64,000 nucleotides of DNA from Obelidium mucronatum (GCA_025765595.1 JAIVFH010000062.1:124001-188000), one strand, 5' to 3'. Shown: positions 23,378 through 34,692, counted from the stretch's first letter. Notes: generated from the letters alone by a model not told the origin. Program-made: numbers and translations.

Positions 23378-23693
23378 TACTGTTTCCTTTCTCTTTCTTT
23401 TTTTTGAATGTTTTGCTTTCAGTGGTTTAACAGTTTTCCCCCACTTTCGGATGTTCGGGATTATTGCCAGCCAATCAATAAATCTTCTTGTCATCATCAT
23501 TGGTTTTTGAACATTGATCATGCGAAATCAAAAAAAGGATCGTTTTGTCAACACATCAAAGATCAATATTGTTTAAAAATTACGCTCAGTTTCTTAGCGG
23601 GAGTTCTCTGTTGCGCTAAAAAAAAAAAAAAAAATAAAAAAAATAAAAATAAAAATAAAAATAAAAACCTCCAATTCACTCAATCAAACCAGA

Positions 23694-24652
23694 ATGAAAC
23701 CAACCGATATCAACGCCATCCCAAACGAACTCCTGACAGAAATCCTTGCTTTGATATCACCCCGAAAAGTCTTCAAGCTGCTGCGCGTTTCAAAACGAGT
23801 GAATGCTCTGCTATCCACAAAACACTTTTGCCACACAGAGTATTGCGCTCCATCGGGGCCGACATTCAATCTATCCATAAACCCATGGACCGCTGTCGAC
23901 GTCAAGTTGAAACACGGTTTTCAATCCCGCAGCCTTCAAAGGGCGCGATGAATCAATTAATCCGTTGCTTGGTGTTTATGAAGTCCCCGCCAGCCTACCA
24001 ATACGTCTTGGCTCGCGAATTCTTGAGGTCTGTTACGAAACTAGAATGGGACTTTCGAAACTCGGCCTTGATGTCCTTGGAAAGCAAGCTTCCTATGCAA
24101 CAGCGGCCTGTGGCTTTGTGCATCCCTGCTGCTATCGAATGTCTCGAAAAGACCACTAAAATTGAAATGTCTCGTCTTTCGGGTGTGATTCCGAAAGAGA
24201 TTGGAAATTTGGAACGCTTGGTAAGGCTCGAATTGAGTGGTGGGGATCTTTGTGGACCGATTCCTGATGAAGCTTGGGAAGTTGACTCAACTGACTATGC
24301 TCAAGTTATGTGGGAATCGTTTGTCTGGGAGGATACCAGAATGCATTAGAAGATCTCCGCATGCTCAACATCCTTGATTTGTCTGAAAATCAATTGGATG
24401 GGCCCATTCCTTCGTGGATTGGAAATTTGACGCTTCTGACAACCCTTAGTCTTGAACTCAAACCAACTCTCAGGCGAAATACCAGCATCAATGAGCAGGT
24501 GCACACGTTGTCACTTTTTTATCTTGTTTAATAACAAGCTGAGTGGGGAAGTGCCGTCCGAGCTGCTGCAGCTGCAGCAGTTGGTTATTTTTTACGCACA
24601 GTGGAATGCTAAGTTGAAGTGCTCTTTCCCTTTTCCACAATTAAAGCTTTAA
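23694..24652 (+). pseudogene. F-box/LRR gene 1 of tandem cluster (broken)
   Basis: Starts MKPTDINAIPNELLTEILAL, the F-box header shared with the next three genes. It continues with SPPAYQYVLAREFLRS and LRR fragments (IPKEIGNLERLVRLELSGG, LDLSENQLDGPIPSWIGNL, NNKLSGEVPSELLQL). The frame shifts at least at about 23850-23950, 24290-24350 and 24460-24500, and an expected LRR is missing. Multiple lesions make this a likely pseudogene. Its 3' end is duplicated at 27.2-27.4 kb. Confidence 0.65.
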
Positions 24653-24744
24653 ATAAACTATATTCAAAAAAAAAAAAAAGATTGACCCTCAATTGTGAAA
24701 CTTTCCAGAAACTTTCTTTTTTTTTTTGGTTTCAAAAAAAAAAA

Positions 24745-25791
24745 ATGACATCCACTGATATCAACAGCATCCCAGACGAACTCCTGACGGATATCCTTGT
24801 TTGGATTTCACCTCCAAAAGTGTTCAAGCTTCTCCAGGTTTCAAAACGGGTGAATTTGTTGATATCCTCAAGACACTTTGCGATATGCAGCATTGCTCGT
24901 CATCGGACCAGCCTCGAATTGAAGGAAGAGAAGAAAGTGGACAATTATCGGTTGCTGCAGAGCCACGATGAGGAGTTTGAACGCGGTCGTCCAATGCGGT
25001 TGGCCCGCCGCCTAGTGTTCATGAACTCCCCTTCTGCGTATCAATACGCTTTTGCAAATGAGTTCTTAAAATCATGGTCAAAGATAGTGTGGGGCCTTGG
25101 AGAAGCCAACGACAAGAAATAGTTCCGGATCCCAGCAGCCATTGAAGTTCTTGAGAATGCCGTCGAGCTTGCACTGTCGAGTCTCTACGGAACAATACCA
25201 ACCGAGATTGGGAATTTGGTATCCTTGCAAAGCTTATGGCTTGGCTGTGAATGCTCTCTGTCTGGGAATATTCCCAATGAAATCGGGAGGCTCGTTCAAC
25301 TGCGGTACCTCAACTTGAGTTCAAATCGTCTTTCTGGGATGATTCCAGATGAGTTGGAAAATCTCAAGTCACTGACATCTCTTCATTTGACTGAAAATCG
25401 ATTGCATGGGTCTATTCCATCGTGGATTGGAAATCTGAGCGAGTTGGACCACCTTTTCTTGGGTTCAAATCAATTTTCAGGTGAAATACCTGAATCCATC
25501 GGGAAGTTGAACAAGCTGATGGTATTCAATGTTGAATCCAATCAACTGACTGGGTCGATTCCTGTCTCTCTGGTAATGATCAAGACTTTGCAGTTTATAC
25601 ACTTGGGCAATAATAATTTGAGTGGACAAGTGCCGCCCGAGTTGCGGCAGCTGAAAAAATTGGTCCGTTTTGAAGCACCTGGAAATCCTGCGTTGAAATG
25701 CTCTTTTGATTACCCATATTGGGATTCACCTGGCCATTTCGGCTTTGTAAATGTACAGTGGGGAAATGCTGGGAGGAATGGAAGATATTAG
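24745..25791 (+). pseudogene. F-box/LRR gene 2 of tandem cluster (one in-frame stop)
   Basis: Full-length F-box/LRR paralogue in a single frame from ATG 24745 to 25791, interrupted by one TAG at 25120-25122 directly before IPAAIEVLEN. The C-terminal half carries about six plant-type LRRs (e.g. LRYLNLSSNRLSGMIPDELE, LSELDHLFLGSNQFSGEIP). Apart from the stop it looks functional, so it may be a very recent pseudogene, or the stop may be a sequence error. Without read-through only the F-box part (125 residues) would be made. Confidence 0.65.
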
Positions 25792-25959
25792 CAGAGTATA
25801 GTTCAAGTTTGGGCTTGAACAGAGAAATTGTTCACAATAAACGGGGTTGTGAATGCAATCTTTTCCCTTTGAGCCCGTCGCCTTGATTAATAATTGATTC
25901 CATAGTATTTATGCAAGAGTGAAAACTGTTAAACTTGAAACCTCATTTTTAACGAACCA

Positions 25960-26991
25960 ATGAAACCAACGGATATCAACGCCATCCCAGACGAACTCCT
26001 GACGGAAATTCTTGTTTGGATTTCACCTCGAAAAGTCTTCAAGTTGCTTCAGCTTTCAAAAAAGGCGAATGCTGTTCTATCGTCAAAACACTTTGCGATA
26101 CTCAGTATTGCTCGTCATCGGGCCAACCTCAACGTCTTCAATAATAACATCTCCGACGACGATTATTATCGATTCAGGATCGAAAGTAATGAGGCCCGTG
26201 TCGACAGGCTTAATCAAGAACCCCTTTGGATCAACCTGTTGACCAATCGCTTGCTATTCATGAAGTCTCCGAGGGCCTACCAAACCGTCTTTGCTAAAGA
26301 ATTCTTGAATCCAATGCCGTTAACGTTAAAGTGGCTCTTTACAGACTTGCAAGTGCTTGGTTGGACCACGTTGGCTCCCATGCAGATCCCTTTAGCCATG
26401 CTTGACCGTCTCAAGCATGCTACACGAATAGAGATGAGTCATATCACAGGATCGATACCAAAAGAGATTGGACAGCTGGAAGGCCTGTTGGATCTTGTGT
26501 TTGTGCGAGACTGCTCGCTTTCTGGGTCTATTCCTGATGAAATCGGCAGGTTGAGTCAACTGCGTTACCTCAATTTGGGTTGCAATCGCTTGTCGGGGAC
26601 GATACCAGATGCATTGGAAAGCTTGAATTCATTGCAGTCACTTTGTTTGGAAAAGAATCAACTGTGTGGACGCATTCCATCGTGGATTGGGAACCTCAGC
26701 GCTCTGAAGATTCTTAACTTGAACTCCAATCGGTTTTCGGGTGGAATTCCTGAATCTATGGGAAAGTTGAAAAAACTTGAAAGTCTTGAGTTGTATGGCA
26801 ATCGATTGACTGGCGCAATTCCTGCTTCATTGGCGATCAAGGCGTTGAAGTTTTTAGACTTGAGTTTTAACCGGTTGAGTGGAGAAGTTCCTCGTGAAAT
26901 ACGGGAGATGCCAAATTTGATTGATTTTCAATCAGATGGGAATGTTGGTTTGACTTGCTCTTCTTCAAGAGATGTATCACAAAGGGGTTAG
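25960..26991 (+). CDS. F-box/LRR gene 3 of tandem cluster (intact)
   Basis: A 343-residue single-exon protein. The F-box is residues 1-45 (IPDELLTEILVWISPRKVFK). A variable middle follows, and from about residue 155 there are LRRs with the LxxLxxLxLxxNxLxGxIPxxLG consensus (LRYLNLGCNRLSGTIPDALE, LKIL NLNSNRFSGGIPE). F-box proteins select substrates for SCF ubiquitin ligases, with LRRs as the binding surface. Partner and substrate are unknown. It is the best full-length reference for the cluster. Confidence 0.8.
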   Translation: MKPTDINAIPDELLTEILVWISPRKVFKLLQLSKKANAVLSSKHFAILSIARHRANLNVFNNNISDDDYYRFRIESNEARVDRLNQEPLWINLLTNRLLFMKSPRAYQTVFAKEFLNPMPLTLKWLFTDLQVLGWTTLAPMQIPLAMLDRLKHATRIEMSHITGSIPKEIGQLEGLLDLVFVRDCSLSGSIPDEIGRLSQLRYLNLGCNRLSGTIPDALESLNSLQSLCLEKNQLCGRIPSWIGNLSALKILNLNSNRFSGGIPESMGKLKKLESLELYGNRLTGAIPASLAIKALKFLDLSFNRLSGEVPREIREMPNLIDFQSDGNVGLTCSSSRDVSQRG

Positions 26992-27220
26992 CGAGGTGAA
27001 GGGAATAAACTATATATTTATCTCGTTATGTTAATATCTTGTGTCTTTACTTGTGATAACATGACATGCGAGTGAAGTGCCAGTAATATTGCACTCGTAC
27101 AGAGCTTAGAAAGAAACAAATTGCTTCTAATACTTTTTGCTCCTTGATCAAACCGTCCTTGTTGTTTGTGCAATAATAAGTATTCAAGCCAGCCAATTTC
27201 GAAACAACCCCAAACGAAAT
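26985..27220 (+). repeat. 3'-flank repeat, copy 1 (pairs with 28430-28670)
   Basis: The 3' flanks of F-box/LRR genes 3 and 4 are homologous over about 230 nt. Both begin AGCGAGGTGAAGGGAAT just after the stop and end near CAGCCAATTTCGAAACAACC. The homology includes the transcript tail region, so the duplication unit extends beyond the coding sequence. Confidence 0.75.
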
Positions 27221-27226
27221 CCCTGC

Positions 27227-27491
27227 ATCAATGAGCAGGTGCACGCGTTGTCACTTTTTTATCTTGTTTAATAACAAGCTGAGTGGGGAAGTGCCGTCCG
27301 AGCTGCTGCAGCTGCGGCAGTTGGTTATTTTTAACGCACAGTGGAATGCTAAGTTGAAGTGTTCTTTCCCTTTTCCACAATTAAAGCTTTAAATAAACTA
27401 TATTCGAAAAAAAAAAGATTAACCCTCAATTGATAAGAATTGTGAAACTTTCCAGAAACTTTCTTTTTTTTTTTTGTTTCAAAAAAAAAAT
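27227..27491 (+). repeat. Duplicated gene-1 tail plus gene-2 leader
   Basis: Near-identical to 24486-24744. It contains the last codons of F-box/LRR gene 1 (SGEVPSELLQL), its stop and the A/T-rich leader up to the ATG of the next gene. It is a stranded exon end with no gene body upstream, marking the breakpoint of the duplication that produced gene 4. Confidence 0.75.
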
Positions 27492-28403
27492 ATGACATCC
27501 ACTGACATCAACAGCATCCCAGACGAACTCCTAACGGAAATCCTTGTTTGGATTTCACCTCGTAAAGTCTTCAAGTTTCTACAGGTTTCAAGGCGGCTCA
27601 AGTTTTTGCTATCGACAAACCACTTTGCATCGCTTAGTGTTGCGCTTCATCGAGCCGAACTCGAAAGCTTAGAGAGCAAACCGTTTAGCTTCAATATGAC
27701 CAGAATCTATAACGAAGTAGGACCAAAGCGGACGTTCAAGTATTGGATCGAATTTTTAACCTTTCGCATGGTGTTTATGAAGTCTCCTCCAGCTTTTCAA
27801 TGGGCATGTGTCCGTAAATTATCATTCCTGGATACACATTTCCGTTTTAGAGATGTAGAAGTGGATAGCGACCATGAGTTGGTCCCTCCAGCCACCCACT
27901 GGCAAATTGTACTATCGAATGTCACAGGAACTATCCCGAAAGAGATTGGAAAGTTGGACGGGTTGCTGGTCGTCAAGTTGGGAAATTCTCTCTCTGGGCC
28001 GATTCCTGACGAATTTGGAAATTTGATTCATCTGCGAATGCTCGATTTGGGCTCGAACCGATTGTCTGGGCCGCTGCCGGGCGTGTTTGCGAGTCTCCGT
28101 TCATTGAAAATGCTTGTATTGAGCAACAATCGATTGACAGGGTCCATTCCATCGTGGATTGGAAACCTGACGGCTCTGGTTGACCTTTGGTTGGACGGGA
28201 ATCAATTTTCGGGCGAGATTCCTGGGTCCGTTGGCAAGTTGACAAGTTTGGAATTTTTCAACGTGAGGGATAACAATCTGAGTGGGGAAATTCCTCCTGA
28301 GATGCAGCAGTTGAAGGCTTTGGACGTTTTATGGGCATATGGGAATGCTGGTTTGACTTGCTCTTTCCATTTTCCACAATTGCGTGTTGGTGTGAATGAA
28401 TAA
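27492..28403 (+). CDS. F-box/LRR gene 4 of tandem cluster (intact)
   Basis: A 303-residue single-exon paralogue starting MTSTDINSIPDELLTEILVW, nearly identical over the F-box to gene 2 and with the same poly-T/poly-A-rich upstream sequence. LRRs run from about residue 140 (LRMLDLGSNRLSGPLPGVFA, LVDLWLDGNQFSGEIPGSVG). It is one repeat shorter than gene 3. The 27.2-27.5 kb sequence before it is a copy of the 24.48-24.75 kb sequence before gene 2, which points to segmental or unequal-crossover duplication. Confidence 0.78.
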   Translation: MTSTDINSIPDELLTEILVWISPRKVFKFLQVSRRLKFLLSTNHFASLSVALHRAELESLESKPFSFNMTRIYNEVGPKRTFKYWIEFLTFRMVFMKSPPAFQWACVRKLSFLDTHFRFRDVEVDSDHELVPPATHWQIVLSNVTGTIPKEIGKLDGLLVVKLGNSLSGPIPDEFGNLIHLRMLDLGSNRLSGPLPGVFASLRSLKMLVLSNNRLTGSIPSWIGNLTALVDLWLDGNQFSGEIPGSVGKLTSLEFFNVRDNNLSGEIPPEMQQLKALDVLWAYGNAGLTCSFHFPQLRVGVNE

Positions 28404-28429
28404 TATCATCAAGATATGTATCATTGTAT

Positions 28430-28670
28430 CGCAAAGGGGTTAGCGAGGTGAAGGGAATCAACTATATATATTTATCCCGTTATGTTATAATCTTGTGTCT
28501 TGACTTGTGATAACACGACATGTGACTAAAGTACCAGCAACGCTGCGCTCATAAAAAGCTTGGAAAGCAACAAATTGCTGCTTCCAATACTTTTCACTCC
28601 TTGATCAAACCGTCCTTGTTGTTGTGCGCAAGTATTCAAGCCAGCCAATTTCGAAACAACCCCAAACCAC
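28430..28670 (+). repeat. 3'-flank repeat, copy 2
   Basis: Partner of 26985-27220. It lies between F-box/LRR gene 4 and the chitin synthase start, so the chitin synthase promoter region (28404-28822) partly consists of duplicated LRR-gene flank. Confidence 0.7.
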
Positions 28671-28822
28671 CAAATTGAAAATCACACACACACCCAGAAA
28701 ATTCATTACGACTCCAACTACAAGACAGCATCCATCCCTCACTGCCGCCTTGATCACCAACAGCATTCGACTACTTTCCATCCGCTCTCTCTTAGATACC
28801 TCTTTCGACTCCTAGAAAAGCA

Positions 28823-31800
28823 ATGGGCAAACCAAGCGGGTCCAGCGACTATCTCCCTGAGCCGACGCTGCCGGACGTCGACACCGGCTTCCTCGACGAC
28901 GAAGCCGTGTTTGCGGACGACCTGAATGACCTCCTGCGCGCCTCGCCGGTGACGAAAGAGCAAGTGTCGTTCGGCACCAATCTGCGCGCGAATGCGCCGC
29001 CGCTGCCTAGCAACTCTAACAACACCAACAACAACTCCACCAAGCAAGTCGACCAGGACGGCAAGCTGCAGCTCGTGTCGCTCGGCCGCAAAAAGACGCT
29101 CACGCGGCCCAGCCGCCGCACGAGCGAGGCCGACGACGTGTTCGGCTCGCTCGCCCGGAAGAGCCTCAGGCGCGGCGGCGGCAAGAAGGGAACGCCGGCT
29201 GACGTCATCAAGGCAAACACGTGGGTGTACGCCTCGTGGGTGCTGACGTGCTGCATCCCAAGGCTGTTTATCGAAAAGGTGCTCAAGAAGGGCGATCCGC
29301 TCGTGCAGCAGGCGTACAGAGAGAAGGTCGCGCTGTGCGTCATCATCTTTGTCATGATGGGCATCGTCGGCTTCCTGACTTTCGGCTTCCAGAACGTGGT
29401 GTGTCCCACCGCACGTGATCCTACTATCCACCTGCCTTACTCGGAACTGAGGCCTCGTACCGATTCGAATAATATTGCCATTCATGGGGTCTTGTATACC
29501 ACCTCGAGTGCTGACCATGTCACTTTTTATGGTGCCAAAATTAAGGAAGTCGTTCAACAAGGGAATGGTGGCGATTTTGGTTTAATGTTTCCTCCTGCAA
29601 GAGGAAAAGGGAATTGCGCCGCTTTTGATTTCGCCGTTTATCCTTTGTTTCCTTGTACTGCTGTGATTCCTTTTACCGGTGCGGTTTTATGGCCTAACCA
29701 GTTGAGTTTTGATCATCGCCGAAGGCGATCATATACCGCCGTAGGCGGTTCTCTACCGCCGAAGGCGGTGTTTTTACCGATTCCGCCGTAGGCGGATGTC
29801 TACCGCCGTAGGCGGTTCTCTACCGCCGAAGGCGGTTCTCTACCGCCGTAGGCGGTTCCCTACCGCCGAAGGCGGTTCTCTACCGCCGAAGGCGGTTCTC
29901 TACCGCCGAAGGCGGTGTGTCTTTTTTTTCTTTGTCTTTATTCTTCATTCACCGCCGTAGGCGGTGTGTGTGTCTTTCTTTTGTCTTCAACGCCTACACC
30001 GCCGTAGGCGGTGCGTCTTTTCTTTTTTCTTCAACGCCTACCGCCGTAGGCGGTGTGTCTTTCTTTTTTCTTTTGTCTTCAACGCCTACCGCCGTAGGCG
30101 GTGTGTCTTTTTTTTTCTTTTGTCTTCAACGCCTACCGCCGTAGGCGGTGTGTCTTTTCTTTCGTCTTCAAAGCCTACCGCCTCTTTCTTTTGTTTTCAA
30201 CGCCTACCGCCGTAGGCGGTGTGTCTTTTTTTTTCTTTTGTCTTCAACGCCTACCGCCGTAGGCGGTGTGTCTTTTCTTTTGTCTTCAACGCCTACCGCC
30301 GTAGGCGGTGTTTCTTTCTTTTGTCTTCAACGCCTACCGCCGTAGGCGGTGTGTCTTTTTTTTTTGTCTTCAACGCCTACCGCCGTAGGCGGTGTGTCTT
30401 TCTTTTTTCTTTTGTCTTCAACGCCTACCGCCGTAGGCGGTGTGTCTTTTTTTTTCTTTTGTCTTCAACGCCTACCGCCGTAGGCGGTGTGTCTTTTCTT
30501 TCGTCTTCAAAGCCTACCGCCTCTTTCTTTTGTTTTCAACGCCTACCGCCGTAGGCGGTGTGTCTTTTTTTTTCTTTTGTCTTCAACGCCTACCGCCGTA
30601 GGCGGTGTGTCTTTTCTTTTGTCTTCAACGCCTACCGCCGTAGGCGGTGTTTCTTTCTTTTGTCTTCAACGCCTACCGCCGTAGGCGGTGTGTCTTTTTT
30701 TTTTGTCTTCAACGCCTACCGCCGTAGGCGGTGTGTCTTTTTTTTTGTCTTCAACGCCTACCGCCGTAGGCGGTGTTTCTTTCTTTTGTCTTCAACGCCT
30801 ACCGCCGTAGGCGGTGTGTCTTCTTTTTTCTTAGTCTTCAACGCCTACCGCCGTAGGCGGTGTGTCTTCTTTTTCTTTACCATTTTTCCACCACAAGACA
30901 TCCATCTACAAACAACTAAAAAGCAATGACATAGAACCATTGTCGCAACCTTTACAAATACCACGCTTCAACAAAATCCTACTGGTCCTGGAATTTGTCA
31001 CAAGCCAACATCAGATCTCAGTTCCATGGTCAAATGGCAGGGAGATGTCATTGCCAATTATACAGAAGTTGCTCGGATGGCCAAAGCTGGCAAGAAAATC
31101 ATGATTATTAGCGGAAATGTATTGGACATTTCTCCTTTTTTCGCACCCAAGCTTTAATAGTTCCATTTTTGGTATGGTTTTTTTGCTGCAAATTTTTTCT
31201 TTTAAACAAGCTTTAACATTGAATCTTTTAAGGCGCTGACGTGACAACGTTGATCCGTGCTCACAACGGCAAAGACTGCCACCCGCGCGTTTGCAATCAA
31301 TGGCCTCCTTCCCGTCGGCGCCTGTCTCACCGATTACCTCAAAATCGCCAAAGTCGATTCCGTATCCCCGAACTGCTTTTGCCGCCTCCGTTATTGTCTG
31401 GGTTTCCCTCATGATCATCTTGTTTGTTGTCTTGGCGCAATTCTTCCTTGCCTTGTACTTCAAATATGCCATTGGATGGACTCTTGGAAACAACAAGGCA
31501 TACCGCCGAGCCATGGATGACTTGAAACGTCGTCGCCAGGAATTTGGTCGTTCTGGAGAAGCCAAGCCTGATTCAGAGCTCAAATTTGCGGGACACAAGA
31601 ACCGTGCGGACTTGGAAGGTGATATTATCCCTTACAACCCACATGGAGGCGGTGCTTTTGGTATCTCCAACTCGATTCATACAAGCTCTACTGGCGATTC
31701 TGGCGGTGGCAACTGCGGCAGACGGTGGTCTTACCCAAGGCAACAGAAGCTCTTCTTTTGTCAATGCAGCAGACGGCGGTCTCACCCAAGGCAACAGAAA

Positions 31801-34274
31801 CTCTTCATTCGTCAGACTCGCATCCACCGTCGGTGTAAGCGCAGTCCGCAGCTCCGTCGTCGTCTCTGGATCCCGATCAGCCGCGCACACCCGTGAAACC
31901 AACCGCGACGCCTTGGACCCCTCCAGAAACTGGAACGCCCAATTCGGATTCATGGAAATCGAAGGCCCCACCCTCGACGCCCAAACCAATGGAATCTTGA
32001 ACGACCCCACCCTTGATGCATTGTCTCTGTCTTCGTCACCTGTTACTCTGAAGGAGAAAAGTCCCTCAAGGCTACACTCAACTCGATTGCTCACAGTTAC
32101 TACCCTGGAACGCATAAAGTCTTGTTTGTTATTGCAGATGGTATCGTTAAAGGTTCTGAGAACGACCAAACGACTCCGGATATTTTGATTGACATGATTG
32201 AAGTGGATGAACGATTCCCCAAGGATGACCCACGGCTCGGTGGAAGCCCTGAATCATACAGTTATGTCGCCATTGCTGACGGTGCCAACCGTAAAAACTA
32301 TGCCAAAGTCTACGCTGGTTGGTACAAGTACGATTCAACTCCAGAGGAACCCGCAAAACCAAAGAAATCCCGATTCGGCGGCAAAAAGTCCACCACAATC
32401 GAAATGGATACCCTCAACGGAAGCGGCACTACCGACGAAGATGCCCCTGCACACATGAAAACCCTCAAAAAGCGTTCCGAAGGCCGCGTGCCCATGATTT
32501 TAATTGTCAAGGTTGGAAACGACGAAGAACGAAACCCAAACAAACCAGCCGCCAAGCCCGGAAACCGTGGAAAGCGAGACTCGCAAGTCTTGCTCATGAA
32601 TTTTTTGGCCAAAGTCATGTTTGATGATCGAATGACTGAATTGGAGTTTGACATCTTTTTCAAGCTTTTTACGATTACTGGTGTGAACCCGGAAAAGTAT
32701 GAAGCCTTGTTGATGGTGGATGCAGATACACGTGTCTATCCTGATGCCCTTTCGCATATGATTGCGTGTTTGTTGAAGGACGATCGTGTGATGGGACTTT
32801 GTGGGGAGACCAAGATTTCCAACAAGTGGGATTCTTGGGTGACCATGATTCAAGTGTTTGAGTACTTTATTTCTCACCACATGACCAAGGCCTTTGAGTC
32901 TGTCTTTGGTGGATGCACCTGTCTGCCTGGTTGTTTCTCAATGTACCGTATCAAGACTCCCAAAGGTCCCAACGGTTTCTGGGTGCCTATTCTCGCGAAC
33001 CCGGACATCGTGGAGGAATACTCTGAACACATTGTTGATACATTGCACAAGAAGAATCTGTTGTTGTTGGGTGAAGATCGTTTCTTGTCGACCATCATGC
33101 TTCGTAGTTTCCCGAAACGAAGGATGGTGTTTGTTCCACCTGCTGTTTGCAAGACTGTGGTTCCGGATACGTTTAAAGTGTTGTTGTCGCAACGTCGTCG
33201 TTGGATTAACTCTACGATTCATAACTTGATGGAGTTGTTGTTGGTTAAGGATTTGTGTGGAACTTTTTGCATCTCCATGCAGGTTTGTGTTTTCTTTGGT
33301 TATAGTTGCATACTTTTTTAACGCTTCTTTTTTTTGCCATCAGTTTGTCATTTTCATGAACTTGGTTGGAACTGTCGTCCTCCCCGCGGCCATCACTTTC
33401 ACAATCACAATCCTCATCCTCACAGTAACCCAAGTCGGCGCCGACACTGAACTCCCTTTAATCCTCCTCGCCTTGATTCTCGGCCTCCCCGCCGTCCTCA
33501 TTCTCATGACCGCGAACCGACCAATTTACATTTTCTGGATGCTCATTTACCTCATTTCCCTACCAATTTGGAACTTTGTCCTCCCCATCTACGCATTCTG
33601 GCATTTCGATGACTTTTCCTGGGGAGCCACGCGTCGTGTTGCAGGTGAAGACTTATCGCATGACCACTCGGCGCGAGAAGGAGAGTTTGATGGAAAAGGG
33701 ATCAACATGAAGCGGTGGAGTGAGTGGGTTAAAGTTCGGAGACTTGAACATGAACGGATCGAGTATGAACGGAATCCTGCCCTTTATGAAATGAAGCGGT
33801 CGTCGCGGTATTATAGTGCGTCCATGTCGGATGCGGGGTCGGCGGTTGGTGGCGGGCAGCAGCAGCGTGGGTCGACTGTTATCACGGGCCCACCAATGTT
33901 GCCGACGGGGTTGGTGATGCCTCCGATTTTCAATGATAATCGAGCTAGTTATTATAGTCATGGTGGGGGGGTGGGGATGTTGCCGCCGCCTCCTCCGCCT
34001 GGGTTTGTGATGCCGCGGGGGGCTATGCCGGGGCCGCCTCCACCGGGGTTGATGCCGGGTGCGATGCCGGGGCCGCCGCCGCCTGGGTTCATACATGGGG
34101 CTATGCCGGGGCCGCCGCCTCCTGGATTGATTATGCCGTTTACAGCTTCCACCGACGTTGGGGGGTGTGTCGCCGAGTACTTATAACAGCAGTTCCTCGC
34201 TTTTGGGGAGTCAGGCGGGTGTGAATCAGAGGCTACCGGGGTCAAGTAGTAGTGAAGATTCGGATTCATTGTGA
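28823..34274 (+). CDS. Chitin synthase (division II, class IV/V-like)
   Basis: Processive GT2 enzyme making chitin at the plasma membrane. Order: N-terminal cytosolic region, TM helix ([18 protein letters not shown]), luminal part with a cytochrome-b5-like segment ([12 protein letters not shown]), second TM ([13 protein letters not shown]). The catalytic domain has [26 protein letters not shown] and QRRRW (33190-33204). Then come multiple TMs and a Pro/Gly-rich tail. Introns: 29701-30934 (donor GTTGAG, phase 2; carries the palindrome array), 31172-31232 and 33283-33343. One-base shifts occur near 31145, 31270, 31375, 32000-32020 and 34155-34165, mostly beside C, T or G runs. The first exon (28840-29420) is very GC-rich. 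A single compromised copy of so important an enzyme is unlikely, so consensus errors are the favoured explanation. Confidence 0.85.
29701..30934 (+). other. 1.23-kb chitin synthase intron
   Basis: The exon ends WPN-CA at 29700 with donor GTTGAG and resumes after ACATAG at 30935, giving WPNQTIVATF with correct phase. This donor is also used in three other genes here. At 1234 nt it is more than ten times the typical intron length, and nearly all of the excess is the palindrome array. Splice sites are predicted, not proven. Confidence 0.65.
29717..30870 (+). repeat. Array of GNA-loop palindromes (about 30 units)
   Basis: Unit core ACCGCCGTAGGCGGT or ACCGCCGAAGGCGGT: a perfect 6-bp stem closed by a GTA or GAA triloop on a C-G pair. 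From 29717 to 29915 units are packed every 19-24 nt and use both loops, including one variant with stem ATCGCC. From about 29950 onward all loops are GTA, and units are separated by a 25-33 nt T-rich spacer (TGTCTT, T/C-rich run, TTTTGTCTTCAACGCCT). Two units are truncated to ACCGCC only (30176 and 30515). A 339-bp higher-order period is visible (30148-30345 equals 30487-30684). Open frames through it are low-complexity artefacts. Confidence 0.9.
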
Positions 34275-34692
34275 TTTTTTCTTTTTTTGTTATCCTGATG
34301 CCGTTTTTATTTTTTCATTTCGTTCTGGTTAAGTTTCTCCATTTTTTTTAGACTGTGATCTCTTTTGTTGTTTTTTTTTTGAACCATGTCTCACACTTCC
34401 ATATCCGTCATTTACCATAAAGGAAAAAAATAGAACTTTTTAACCTCTTTTTATTTGTGTTCTTTTGAGCGTAATTTTTTTGTTGTACATGGCAAATATG
34501 GCGATCCGTTAGTTTTGCGTTCATCCAATTGAGTTTCATTCTGTCTAAGCAGTTTTCAGATATCGAATTCAGAGAAATTCAAACACATCTTCCATTTGCA
34601 CTCGTTTTTTCGTCCCCATTACAATTATTTATTCAACTTGAGAGCAAAAAGGTGAACCCCACTTGTCCAAGCCACAATACCATTTCGCTCTT
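34275..34692. other. Intergenic, T-rich convergent spacer
   Basis: Lies between the convergent 3' ends of chitin synthase (plus) and the second WD40 gene (minus). It is rich in T runs consistent with 3' untranslated sequence. No gene or repeat seen. Confidence 0.5.

Noticed and set aside
29717..30870. CRISPR-like regular repeat array
   Set aside because: Repeats are short palindromes with T-rich, near-identical spacers in a eukaryotic intron; there are no unique spacers and no cas genes.
29917..30929. Several open frames of 65-123 codons through the palindrome array
   Set aside because: They only translate the repeat (Arg-rich and Phe-rich blocks repeating every unit), lie in different frames and fall inside a predicted intron.
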